DNA of 64,000 nt from contig NZ_FOOF01000004.1 of NCBI RefSeq assembly GCF_900113115.1, positions 124,001 through 188,000 of the forward strand. The letters run 5' to 3'. Below are positions 10,327 to 17,919 of the stretch, in pieces. Source of the DNA: Duganella sp. CF458 (GTDB lineage: Bacteria > Pseudomonadota > Gammaproteobacteria > Burkholderiales > Burkholderiaceae_D). A model generated the notes under the pieces. It had not been told where the DNA came from. It was given only the letters and a program-made list of their open reading frames with translations, and did no database searches. A program made the position numbers and the translations under genes. How positions within the stretch are numbered: the first letter of the stretch is position 1; each line of letters starts with the position of its first letter.

Positions 10327-11626
10327 ATTCCCCGCGCTGATGCACCTGCACCCCTGCCGCATAGGTGGCTGCGATAGCGCGATCGTCACCCAGCAAAGCC
10401 AGCGCGAACAGCAGCTCCTCCAGGCTGTCGCAGCGCGTGGTGCGGCGTTCCAGCAACGGTGTGGCCTTGGGATCGACCACGATAAAGTCCGCCTCGGCGC
10501 CGGCGGCGAAGCTGCCTACCGTGCCTTCCAGCTGCATGCTGCGCGCACCGCCCAGCGTCGCCATGTAGAACATGCGCAGCGCGGGCAAGTAGGTGCCGCC
10601 CATGCGCGCTACCTTGTAGGTTTCGTTCATGGTCTGCAGCATGGAGAACGAGGTGCCGCCACCGACGTCGGTCGCCAACGACAACGCAACGTTCTGTTTG
10701 TCGGCCGCCGCGAAATCGAACAGGCCGCTGCCCAGGAACAGGTTGGAGGTGGCGCACATCGACACGGCTGCGCCGGTGTCAGCCATGCGTGCGCGGTCCT
10801 CGTTGTCCAGCCAGATGCAATGCGCGTACATGGAACGTGGGCGCAGCAGGCCGTACTTGTCGTACACGTCCAGGTAGCTGCGCGCATCCGGGAACAGCGA
10901 CTTGACCCACGCCACTTCATCGGTGTTTTCCGCCACGTGCGTCTGCACGTAGGTGTCCGGATAAGCGCGCGCCAATTCGCCGCACATATGCATTTGCGCT
11001 TCGGTGGAAGTCGGTGCAAAGCGCGGCGTCAGAGCGTACATATTCCGGCCCTTGTCATGCCAGCGATGAATCAGCTCCTCGCTCTCGCGCGCGCCGGTTT
11101 CCGCCGTATCCTGCAGGAAGCCAGGGCAATGCCGGTCCATCATCACCTTGCCGGCCGCCATGCGCAGGTTGCGCTCTTCCGCAGCGCCGAAGAAGGCGTC
11201 CACCGATTCCGGATGCACGGTGCAGTACACCATGGCAGTGGTGGTGCCGCAACGCAGCAGCTCCTTGATAAAGAAATCGGCCACCTCCCCTGCGTGCACC
11301 GGGTCCTTGAACTGGCGCTCGGTGGGGAAAGTGTAGGTATCCAGCCAAGGCAGCAGTCCTGGCGCCGGCGAGGCGATCATGTCCGTCTGCGGGTAGTGGA
11401 TGTGGGTATCGATAAAGCCCGGCATGATGATCTTGCCACGGTAGTCGCGCACCTGGGTATCCGGCGGCAGCGTATCCTTCAACTGCGCGTACTCGCCAGC
11501 CGCCTGTACGCGGCCGTCGTCAATCACCAGCAGGCCATCCTCGTGCCACGTATGCGCGTTGGCATGGAAGGCCGGATCCGCCGTGAAATGAAGGATGCTG
11601 GCGCGGAAAGCTTTCAAAGTAGTCAT
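10325..11626 (-). CDS. guaD: Guanine deaminase
   Basis: Hydrolyses guanine to xanthine and ammonia; amidohydrolase superfamily, one zinc. 433 residues, normal for the family. Metal ligands include H75 and H77 in FIDTHIHYPQTDM; further conserved blocks are LLPWLDTYTFPTE near 92, THVAENTDEV near 230, HCIWLDNEDR near 270 and LATDVGGGTSFSML near 320. Its AGGAAGG ribosome site overlaps the stop of the upstream HIU hydrolase gene, so the two form an operon. Confidence 0.96.
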   Translation of the reverse strand: MTTLKAFRASILHFTADPAFHANAHTWHEDGLLVIDDGRVQAAGEYAQLKDTLPPDTQVRDYRGKIIMPGFIDTHIHYPQTDMIASPAPGLLPWLDTYTFPTERQFKDPVHAGEVADFFIKELLRCGTTTAMVYCTVHPESVDAFFGAAEERNLRMAAGKVMMDRHCPGFLQDTAETGARESEELIHRWHDKGRNMYALTPRFAPTSTEAQMHMCGELARAYPDTYVQTHVAENTDEVAWVKSLFPDARSYLDVYDKYGLLRPRSMYAHCIWLDNEDRARMADTGAAVSMCATSNLFLGSGLFDFAAADKQNVALSLATDVGGGTSFSMLQTMNETYKVARMGGTYLPALRMFYMATLGGARSMQLEGTVGSFAAGAEADFIVVDPKATPLLERRTTRCDSLEELLFALALLGDDRAIAATYAAGVQVHQRGE

Positions 11627-11635
11627 GACGCCTTC

Positions 11636-11989
11636 CTAGCTGCCGCGGTAAGTCGAATACGCCCACGGCGACACCACGATAGGCACGTGGTAGTTCGCAT
11701 TGACGTCCGCAATGCCGAACGCGATGATCACTTCGTCGACGAAGCGCGGCTCCGGCAGCGCCACGCCTTGCGCCGCGAAGTAATCGCCGGCGCCGAACAC
11801 CAGCTCGTATTTGCCCGCCACGACCTCGCCGCCAGTCAGCAAAGGCGTTTCGCAACGGCCGTCCTGGTTGGTAGTGTCGGTCTTCAACAACACTTTTGTG
11901 TTGCCCTCAACGCGGAATAGTTTGACTTTGACGCCCGCGCCAGGCTTGCCCTGGGTGATATCCAGGACGTGTGTACTCAGTTTGCCCAT
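11636..11989 (-). CDS. uraH: 5-hydroxyisourate hydrolase (transthyretin-like)
   Basis: Opens 5-hydroxyisourate, the product of urate oxidation, to OHCU. 117 residues, the size of bacterial HIUases. The family signatures are present: N-terminal LSTHVLDITQGKPG with the catalytic His, the arginine-containing core near residue 45, and the C-terminal tetrapeptide YRGS that separates HIUases from vertebrate transthyretin. ATG follows AGGAGA. It is first in a two-gene operon with guaD and diverges from the Tsx-like porin gene. Confidence 0.96.
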   Translation of the reverse strand: MGKLSTHVLDITQGKPGAGVKVKLFRVEGNTKVLLKTDTTNQDGRCETPLLTGGEVVAGKYELVFGAGDYFAAQGVALPEPRFVDEVIIAFGIADVNANYHVPIVVSPWAYSTYRGS

Positions 11990-12018
11990 ATGGTCTCCTC
12001 TTGTGAATGAAGAAAATC

Positions 12019-12045
12019 ATATACGGCGGGCCATTGCGATATATA
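12019..12045. promoter_or_regulatory. Candidate operator in the uraH / porin divergent region
   Basis: ATATAC and GATATATAC boxes with 16 bases between the ATAT cores, 30-56 bases upstream of the uraH start and about 75-100 bases upstream of the porin gene start. Similar ATAT-bounded dyads occur at three other promoters of the purine island. Suggestive only. Confidence 0.3.
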
Positions 12046-12118
12046 CACGGCGGTGAATATCAATCATGACCTGCACGGACATAATCGGGACTCCATATCA
12101 AAAAATACAGGAGACACC

Positions 12119-12940
12119 ATGCAGCAAGCATTACGCGTAGCGGCAGCCGGCACCATCGCTGTCCTGGCCCTCACGATGGGCGCACAGCAAGCCAGTGCCG
12201 CCGACTGGAGCGACACCTCCATCGGCTACCGCTACGGCAGCAAATTCGCAGAACCGTACAATCCGAACGACATCCAAAAACAGATCCTGAACTGGACCTA
12301 CGTCGACGGCTATAAGTACGGCAGCAACTACATGAACCTGGACTTCCTGCGTTCCGACGCGAAGGACAACAACGCGCACGAAGCCTATCTGTTGTACCGC
12401 CACACCCTGGACCTGGGCAAAGTAAGTGGCAAGGATTTCAAATTCGGCCCGGTACGCGGCGTCGGCATCACCGCAGGCTTCGACTGGAACACCAAGAACG
12501 ACGACACCTACAACTCGCGCAAGCGCATGATCGTGGCCGGCCCTACCCTGATGCTGGACGTGCCGGGCTTCCTGAATGTGAGCCTGTTGGGCATGTGGGA
12601 AAGCAACCAGCCGCTCGGCATCGCCAAGCGCTACAAATACGACACCCACGCCATGCTGAGCGCCTCCTGGGGCATTCCGCTCGGTTCGGGCTTCAGCTTC
12701 GAAGGCTACGCCAACTGGATCGGCAACAAGGGCAAGGATGAATTCGGCGGCCAGACTTCACCGGAAGTAAACATTGACGCGCAAGTGATGTATGACCTGA
12801 GCGGCCATCTTGGCGCCAAGCCAAACAGCTTCAAAGTCGGCCTGGAATACCAATACTGGCGCAACAAATTCGGCAATCCCCATAATATCCCCGGCAGCAC
12901 GGCAAAGACCCCGATGATCCGCGCGGAGTACCATTTCTAA
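12119..12940 (+). CDS. Tsx-like nucleoside/nucleobase-specific outer membrane channel
   Basis: 273 residues from ATG 12119, which follows AGGAGACACC; an upstream in-frame start at 12053 would put the signal peptide internally and is rejected. Residues 1-28 are a signal peptide ending ASA before ADWSDTSIGYRYG. The mature part is rich in alternating aromatic/polar strands (FGPVRGVGITAGFDW, GLEYQYWRNKFG) and ends in Phe (AEYHF), the usual signal for Bam-dependent barrel insertion. Tsx proteins pass nucleosides; the position between uraH-guaD and a purine permease fits uptake of purines across the outer membrane. Substrate is inferred. Confidence 0.8.
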   Translation: MQQALRVAAAGTIAVLALTMGAQQASAADWSDTSIGYRYGSKFAEPYNPNDIQKQILNWTYVDGYKYGSNYMNLDFLRSDAKDNNAHEAYLLYRHTLDLGKVSGKDFKFGPVRGVGITAGFDWNTKNDDTYNSRKRMIVAGPTLMLDVPGFLNVSLLGMWESNQPLGIAKRYKYDTHAMLSASWGIPLGSGFSFEGYANWIGNKGKDEFGGQTSPEVNIDAQVMYDLSGHLGAKPNSFKVGLEYQYWRNKFGNPHNIPGSTAKTPMIRAEYHF

Positions 12941-13015
12941 AAAACTGACCCACAGCGGCACGCCGGATAGCACCGGAAAAAGTAGTTCAGATAAAAATCC
13001 TATAACGGAGACACC

Positions 13016-14368
13016 ATGAACAACCTGCTATACCAGGTGGACGACCGTCCACCGCCAATTACAACCGCGCTATTGGCGGCCCAGCACATGCTGGCTGCCC
13101 TGGGCGGCATCATCGCCGTTCCCCTGGTGGTCGGCGCGGTCCTGAAACTTCCCGCCGACCAGGTGGTCGCCCTGGTCAACGCCGCCCTGCTGGGTTCCGG
13201 CATCGTCACCACCATCCAATGCATCGGCGTAGGCCGCGTCGGCATCCGCTTGCCCTGCGTGATGGGCACCAGCTTCGCCTTCGTCGGGGCCGCCATTAGC
13301 GTCGGCCTGGAACATGGGGTGCCCGGTATCCTCGGCTCATCTCTTGCCGGTTCCGCGATCATGATCCTCGGCAGCTTCTTCATGCCGCAGATCCGCAAGC
13401 TGTTCCCGCACCAGGTGACTGCCGTAGTCGTGACCATGATCGGCTTGTCGCTGGTACCGGTCGCAGTCGACTGGGCAGCCGGCGGCAAGAATGCCGGCGC
13501 GAACTACGGCGATCCTACCAACTTGGGCATTGCGCTGTTCGTGCTGGCCACAGTGATCGCGCTGGTCCAATTCGGCAAAGGCATCATCTCCGCCGCCGCC
13601 GTGGTGATTGGCATCGCGATCGGCTATTGCGTATGCCTGGGATTGGGCCTGGTCAATTTCGACGCCGTCCAAAAGGCCGCAGTCTTCGCCGTGCCGCAGC
13701 CCCTGTATTTCGGCATGACCTTCCCGCTTAGCGGCATCCTGGCCATGGCGCTGGCATACGTCGTCACCATCGTGGAAACCACCGGCACCTTCATGGCGCT
13801 GGGTTCCGCGACCAACACCAAGATGAAAGGCAAACTGCTGTGCCGCGGCGTGCTGTGCGACGGCCTGGGCTCCGCCTTCGTCTCGGTGCTGGGTGCGCCG
13901 CCGGTTTCGACTTTCGCGCAGAACGTGGGCGTGATTTCCTTGACCGGCGTGGCAAGCCGCTACGTGGTTGCGCTGACCGGCGTCCTCCTTGCAGCTGCTG
14001 GCCTGTTCCCGGTGCTCGGCGCGATTGTCGTGACGATCCCGCAGCCGGTACTGGGCGGTGCAGGCCTGATGATGTTCGCGATGATTATCGCGGCCGGCGT
14101 GCAGATGCTGTCCAACGTCGAACACGATAAGCGCACCGGCTTGCTGATCGCGGTATCGGTAGGCTGCGGCCTGGCCGTATCGGTCCGTCCGGAACTGCTG
14201 TCCAAGCTGCCCTCCTTCGTGCACGAAATCTTCGGCTCCGGCATTTCCACCGCCGCCATCGTGGCCGTGGTGCTGAACCTGGTGCTGCCCGACCGGCCGG
14301 TCGCTGAACATGACGAAGATGAGGAAGATGATGTTCCACAGCCGATGCTGATCCCGAAAGTCGGCTAA
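13016..14368 (+). CDS. NCS2-family xanthine/uracil-type permease
   Basis: 450 residues with about 12-14 hydrophobic segments; inner-membrane proton symporter for a purine, most likely xanthine or urate. Family hallmarks are the AAQHMLAALGG motif in the first membrane segment, GVGRVGIRLPCVMGTSFAFV, and the signature FAQNVGVISLTGVASRYV near residue 300. The acidic C-terminal tail (HDEDEEDD) is cytoplasmic. The ATG follows CGGAGACACC, nearly the same leader as the porin and the second permease. Exact substrate cannot be read from the sequence. Confidence 0.9.
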   Translation: MNNLLYQVDDRPPPITTALLAAQHMLAALGGIIAVPLVVGAVLKLPADQVVALVNAALLGSGIVTTIQCIGVGRVGIRLPCVMGTSFAFVGAAISVGLEHGVPGILGSSLAGSAIMILGSFFMPQIRKLFPHQVTAVVVTMIGLSLVPVAVDWAAGGKNAGANYGDPTNLGIALFVLATVIALVQFGKGIISAAAVVIGIAIGYCVCLGLGLVNFDAVQKAAVFAVPQPLYFGMTFPLSGILAMALAYVVTIVETTGTFMALGSATNTKMKGKLLCRGVLCDGLGSAFVSVLGAPPVSTFAQNVGVISLTGVASRYVVALTGVLLAAAGLFPVLGAIVVTIPQPVLGGAGLMMFAMIIAAGVQMLSNVEHDKRTGLLIAVSVGCGLAVSVRPELLSKLPSFVHEIFGSGISTAAIVAVVLNLVLPDRPVAEHDEDEEDDVPQPMLIPKVG

Positions 14369-14375
14369 ACTCCCC

Positions 14376-14403
14376 CGGTCCTGCACTGCAAGTGGCAGGA
14401 CCG
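14376..14403 (+). terminator. Hairpin after the xanthine-type permease gene
   Basis: A 9-bp stem CGGTCCTGC/GCAGGACCG (14376-14384 with 14395-14403), with further pairing inside the loop, lies 8 bases after the permease stop. The T tract is poor, so it may be a weak terminator or an mRNA-stabilising hairpin. Confidence 0.5.
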
Positions 14404-14479
14404 ATCCTTTCACCGACATTGTTTCCGCATTGCTCCGCGCATTGTTTCCGCAGTGTTTAGTCATTTCGAGAAGAACTGA

Positions 14480-15856
14480 ATGAGTAAAACTCTCCTGATC
14501 AAAAATGCGCGCGTGCTTGTCACGATGGACGAACAACGCCGCGAAATCGACAACGGCGCCATCTACGTGCGCGGCAACGTCGTCGAACAAGTCGGTGCCA
14601 CCTCCGAGCTGCCGCATTTGGCCGACGAGGTGATTGACGCAACCGGCCACGTGGTGATTCCCGGCCTGGTCAATACCCACCACCACATGTACCAAAGTCT
14701 GACGCGCGTGATCCCCACCGCGCAGAACGGCGAGTTATTTAATTGGCTGACCAATCTGTACCCGATCTGGGCCAACCTGGATGCCGAAATGGTGCACGTA
14801 TCGACGCTGACCGCCATGTCGGAGCTGATCCTGTCAGGCTGCACCACCAGCAGCGACCACCTGTACATTTACCCGAACGATTGCAGGCTCGATGACAGTA
14901 TCGAAGCCGCCGCCAGGATTGGCATGCGCTTCCACGCCGCCCGCGGCTCGATGAGCGTGGGCCAATCCAAAGGTGGCCTGCCACCCGACTGCGTGGTTGA
15001 AGATGAAAAGGCGATCCTGCGCGACACCCAGCGCCTGATCGAGACCTATCACGACGCGCAACGCCACGCCATGCAACGCATCGTCGTCGCGCCCTGCTCG
15101 CCGTTCTCAGTGTCGCGCGACTTGATGAAGGAAGCCGCCGCGCTGGCCCGCAGCCACGGAGTATCGCTGCACACGCACCTGGCCGAAAACGTGAACGACA
15201 TCGCCTACAGCCGCGAAAAATTCAATATGACACCCGCTGAATATGCCGAGGACTGCGGCTGGGTGGGACATGACGTATGGCACGCACACTGCGTGCAGTT
15301 GGATGATGACGGCGTCTACATGTTCGCAAAGACAGGTACCGGCATCGCGCACTGCCCATGTTCCAACATGCGCCTGGCCTCCGGCATTGCACCGATCCGT
15401 AAAATGGTTGATGCCGGCGTGCCAGTTGGCTTGGGCGTCGACGGTTCTGCATCAAACGACGGGGCGCATATGCTGGGCGAAGTGAGGCAAGCCATGCTGC
15501 TGCAGCGCGTAGGTTTTGGCCCGGACGCGATGACCGCACGCCAGGCACTGGAACTGGCCACCTTGGGTGGCGCGAAAGTACTGAACCGCGACGACATCGG
15601 CGCATTGAAGCCAGGCATGTCGGCCGACATCGTCATGTTCAAGCTGGACCAGATAGGCTTTGCCGGCGCCTTGCACGACCCGGTAGCCGCACTCGTGTTC
15701 TGCACACCGGCCAACGTCAACTACAGCATCATCAACGGCAAAGTCGTGGTGAAGAAAGGCATCCTGCAAACCATCGACCTGCCATTGACAATTGAGCGCC
15801 ATAATCAACTGGCCGCAAAGCTGGCACTGGCAACCGGAACACGAAAGATCGCATGA
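14480..15856 (+). CDS. 8-oxoguanine deaminase (amidohydrolase)
   Basis: 458 residues; zinc amidohydrolase of the cytosine deaminase-like group, predicted to deaminate 8-oxoguanine directly to urate. The metal motif NTHHHMYQSLTR has H67-H69; other blocks are SGCTTSSDHLYIYPN near 115, THLAENVNDI near 237, HAHCVQLDDDG near 272 and GLGVDGSASNDGAHM near 325. SDHLYIYP and GSASND are features I associate with the 8-oxoguanine deaminase branch rather than atrazine chlorohydrolase or SAH deaminase. The purine context supports this. Substrate choice remains an inference. Confidence 0.85.
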   Translation: MSKTLLIKNARVLVTMDEQRREIDNGAIYVRGNVVEQVGATSELPHLADEVIDATGHVVIPGLVNTHHHMYQSLTRVIPTAQNGELFNWLTNLYPIWANLDAEMVHVSTLTAMSELILSGCTTSSDHLYIYPNDCRLDDSIEAAARIGMRFHAARGSMSVGQSKGGLPPDCVVEDEKAILRDTQRLIETYHDAQRHAMQRIVVAPCSPFSVSRDLMKEAAALARSHGVSLHTHLAENVNDIAYSREKFNMTPAEYAEDCGWVGHDVWHAHCVQLDDDGVYMFAKTGTGIAHCPCSNMRLASGIAPIRKMVDAGVPVGLGVDGSASNDGAHMLGEVRQAMLLQRVGFGPDAMTARQALELATLGGAKVLNRDDIGALKPGMSADIVMFKLDQIGFAGALHDPVAALVFCTPANVNYSIINGKVVVKKGILQTIDLPLTIERHNQLAAKLALATGTRKIA

Positions 15857-15921
15857 TCTGGAGCCATGAGGGCTTCAAAGGCCCCCAGGGTCTCAGCACG
15901 TTTGCTCGCGTTCGAGACCGA

Positions 15922-16299
15922 CTATTTAACGCGGGTGATCCGATGCCCGGTCCCGGTGACGCTTTGCGCAATCTTGCCTTCCGATTTCCAACGGACCGTA
16001 TGATCCGTGCCAGTGATACTGAGCCGGCCTTTAGGCTTAACCTCGGTATTGACAACATTGCCGACGCCCAGGATTTCAACCTCGCCGCACACGCCTGTGG
16101 TATTCACTACGTGGCCCGTGCCGACGACCTCGAGTTTCCGCCCATCGCAAGCAAACGTACGCTGGTGCCCACTGCCACTGATGCTGATCAACTTATCGCT
16201 CACCTCAACCTCGCCGACCGCATCTTCTTGTGCGTAGGCGCCGGCCATCACCAACATTACGACGCTTGCAGCCACAGCTTTTTGCATTCCCAGTTTCAT
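15922..16299 (-). CDS. Exported DUF3060-domain protein
   Basis: About 125 residues from ATG 16299, which has GAGAG 6 bases upstream; an in-frame GTG at 16311 is a weaker choice. A signal peptide (MKLGMQKAVAASVVMLVMAG, cut near AYAQ) precedes a region of repeated short turns: SISGSGHQRTF, EVVGTGHVVN, EILGVGNVVN, SITGTDHTV, SVTGTGHRI. This G-x-G-[HN]-x-V pattern fits DUF3060, a beta-solenoid-like family of unknown function. It is convergent with the 8-oxoguanine deaminase gene. No purine role is apparent. Confidence 0.7.
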   Translation of the reverse strand: MKLGMQKAVAASVVMLVMAGAYAQEDAVGEVEVSDKLISISGSGHQRTFACDGRKLEVVGTGHVVNTTGVCGEVEILGVGNVVNTEVKPKGRLSITGTDHTVRWKSEGKIAQSVTGTGHRITRVK

Positions 16300-16373
16300 A
16301 CCAACTCTCACAAAGTTATAAAAAACGTAATTCTAGGGGAATGGTAAAACCAGGTGCGTACGATTGCACAGGC

Positions 16374-16478
16374 GAGCAGAAAAGAGCACCGAACGAGCAC
16401 AAATGAGCAGTAAAGGAGCAAAAAAGAGCATCGAAAGAGCAAAAAAGAGCAGCAAACGAGCACGAAAAAGCAGCATTG
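16374..16478. repeat. Tandem GAGCA repeat with alternating 10/11-bp spacing (21-bp period)
   Basis: Ten GAGCA-type boxes start at 16374, 16384, 16395, 16405, 16416, 16426, 16437, 16447, 16458 and 16468 (the last is AAGCA). The steps alternate 10 and 11 exactly, i.e. about one DNA helical turn, with A-rich spacers. On the minus strand the 21-bp unit can be read as a seven-residue repeat CSFxALF in an open frame 16316-16609. The region 16300-16605 holds no other convincing gene. Confidence 0.9.
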
Positions 16479-16565
16479 AGCCACTTTGCGAAGCGTTTGA
16501 GCGAAGTCGGCGCAATTAGGAATTGGGAGGAGCTACTCGGTGCATTCCGAATACCTGCGACAAGG

Positions 16566-16585
16566 AACGGCCCGCCTGGGCCATT
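16566..16585 (-). terminator. Weak terminator-like hairpin after the unknown anchored protein gene
   Basis: GGCCC/GGGCC stem with a 4-base loop (16566-16573 with 16578-16585, one C-A mismatch), 21 bases beyond the minus-strand stop at 16606. The U run on the minus transcript is poor. Its core resembles the stronger hairpin at 17876. Confidence 0.5.
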
Positions 16586-16605
16586 TTCAGGGGCACTATC
16601 ACACA

Positions 16606-17841
16606 TCAATAAGCGATCTTGAAATCCGGCTTCCCTTCGAGCGTTCGCCTGAACAAGAAAGAGCTATGCTCCGGATCCCAGGTGAATTCCTTGCCGTCGT
16701 AAGGGTCGCGCAGATCGCTGGTTCGCACTCCGTCAGCCACGTCGTTGCCTTTGGCGCCGCTACTTCTCAATTGCGCAGCCAGCAGCGCCATCCTGCGTAT
16801 TCCTTCCAGATCGGCGACCCGGAATCCGTACCTGGTGTATGCATCCATGCCTTCCATATTGAGCAGGATCCTGCCGACTGGGTTGTAGACACCAATATCG
16901 GCTGCGGCCTTCTTCTCATTGCCGTGGGACGCCAGGAAAGTGGCAGCCGCCTGCGGGATCGCGGGGTAGTCGCGGTCATACAGCTCGACTACGCGAAGCA
17001 TGCGATCAGCATTGGCATTGGTCGTCGCTTGCGGCTGGTACAGGAAGCTTCCGAACAACATCGTCACCAAATTCTTGGCGCGTTCATCGTCGGGCCGCAA
17101 GTCGGACAGCGTCCATTCGTTGGCCATGATCCTCGCCAATGATCGCTCACGATCGGAGAACGGTTCCCGCCAGCCGTCCGGAATGGCCGTCATCGTCAGC
17201 GCTGGTGGAAAACGGCGCACCACAAGATTGCCCATTTCAAAATGCAGTTCAATGCTGCGCGCTGCGATCATTTTGACGTTCGCACTGGCACTCTCGGCCA
17301 GGACCATCCGCCAGAACCGATAATCCCTTTCCAGCATGCGCTTGCAATCCGCTGCATCTCCCTTTACCTCAAGCGACAAGGCCCTCGAATACATCAGGCG
17401 CTGCGCTTCAAACACCTGGCTGAACGCGGCATCCTGCGAGCGCGCGTCACCCAGCCGAAGCTCGCGCCACTGCTTGAATTCCAGCAGGCGCTCATAGCGT
17501 TCAATCAATTGGGCAGGTTCTCGCTGAAGCTGTTTCCGGCCTGGCGCTTCGGCGCTGTCGGTCACCCCGGGGGATTCCATTGACTGGCGCATCTGTTCAA
17601 CGCGGGCAACACCCTCCGACATCACATCGGCATGGTCCGATGCGGAGAAGCCCATGACATAAATGTAGGCATTGTCACGGTCCGTGACCGGCGTGGTCGC
17701 GGACGCAATACCCTGCAACTTGATGACCGATTCGGAAGGCGGTTTGTCTTCGCGATTGATGAAGAACACGAATGCGATCAACAGGAGCAGCAACGCAAGA
17801 AAGCTTGCCACCATCTTTAATAACCACTTCAGGTTTGTCAT
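16606..17841 (-). CDS. Membrane-anchored protein of unknown function
   Basis: 411 residues, not recognised. An N-terminal signal anchor (about residues 7-29, KMVASFLALLLLLIAFVFFI) leaves the rest in the periplasm. The soluble part is mainly helical with many charged residues and no cysteine pair beyond C169 (approximate). The C-terminal DLRDPYDGKEFTWDPEHSSFLFRR recalls the calcium/beta-hairpin end of pseudopilin-like or other secreted proteins but is not diagnostic. Its start lies only 35 bases after the terminator of the ammonia-lyase gene, so it either has a very compact promoter or depends on read-through. Confidence 0.75.
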   Translation of the reverse strand: MTNLKWLLKMVASFLALLLLLIAFVFFINREDKPPSESVIKLQGIASATTPVTDRDNAYIYVMGFSASDHADVMSEGVARVEQMRQSMESPGVTDSAEAPGRKQLQREPAQLIERYERLLEFKQWRELRLGDARSQDAAFSQVFEAQRLMYSRALSLEVKGDAADCKRMLERDYRFWRMVLAESASANVKMIAARSIELHFEMGNLVVRRFPPALTMTAIPDGWREPFSDRERSLARIMANEWTLSDLRPDDERAKNLVTMLFGSFLYQPQATTNANADRMLRVVELYDRDYPAIPQAAATFLASHGNEKKAAADIGVYNPVGRILLNMEGMDAYTRYGFRVADLEGIRRMALLAAQLRSSGAKGNDVADGVRTSDLRDPYDGKEFTWDPEHSSFLFRRTLEGKPDFKIAY

Positions 17842-17875
17842 TCCGATCTACTCCATTATTTTCGAAGCGCGGCAC

Positions 17876-17901
17876 AAAAAACGGCCCATGCGGGCCGTTT
17901 T
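17876..17901 (-). terminator. Rho-independent terminator after the ammonia-lyase gene
   Basis: A 10-bp perfect stem (17878-17887 with 17892-17901), a 4-base loop and six A residues at 17876-17881, giving a U run on the minus transcript. It lies 19 bases beyond the lyase stop codon. Confidence 0.88.
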
Positions 17902-17919
17902 CCTGGGAACTGCGAACCG

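Noticed and set aside
12053..12118. N-terminal extension of the Tsx-like porin
   Set aside because: It would place the signal peptide 22 residues inside; ATG 12119 has AGGAGACACC directly upstream.
15853..16347. 164-codon plus-strand frame after the 8-oxoguanine deaminase gene
   Set aside because: It is antisense to the DUF3060 gene, which has a signal peptide and family pattern; the plus frame has neither.
16316..16609. 97-codon minus-strand frame with CSFxALF repeats
   Set aside because: It runs through the terminator-like hairpin, has no ribosome site or known domain, and is explained by the 21-bp DNA repeat; kept only as a remark on the repeat.
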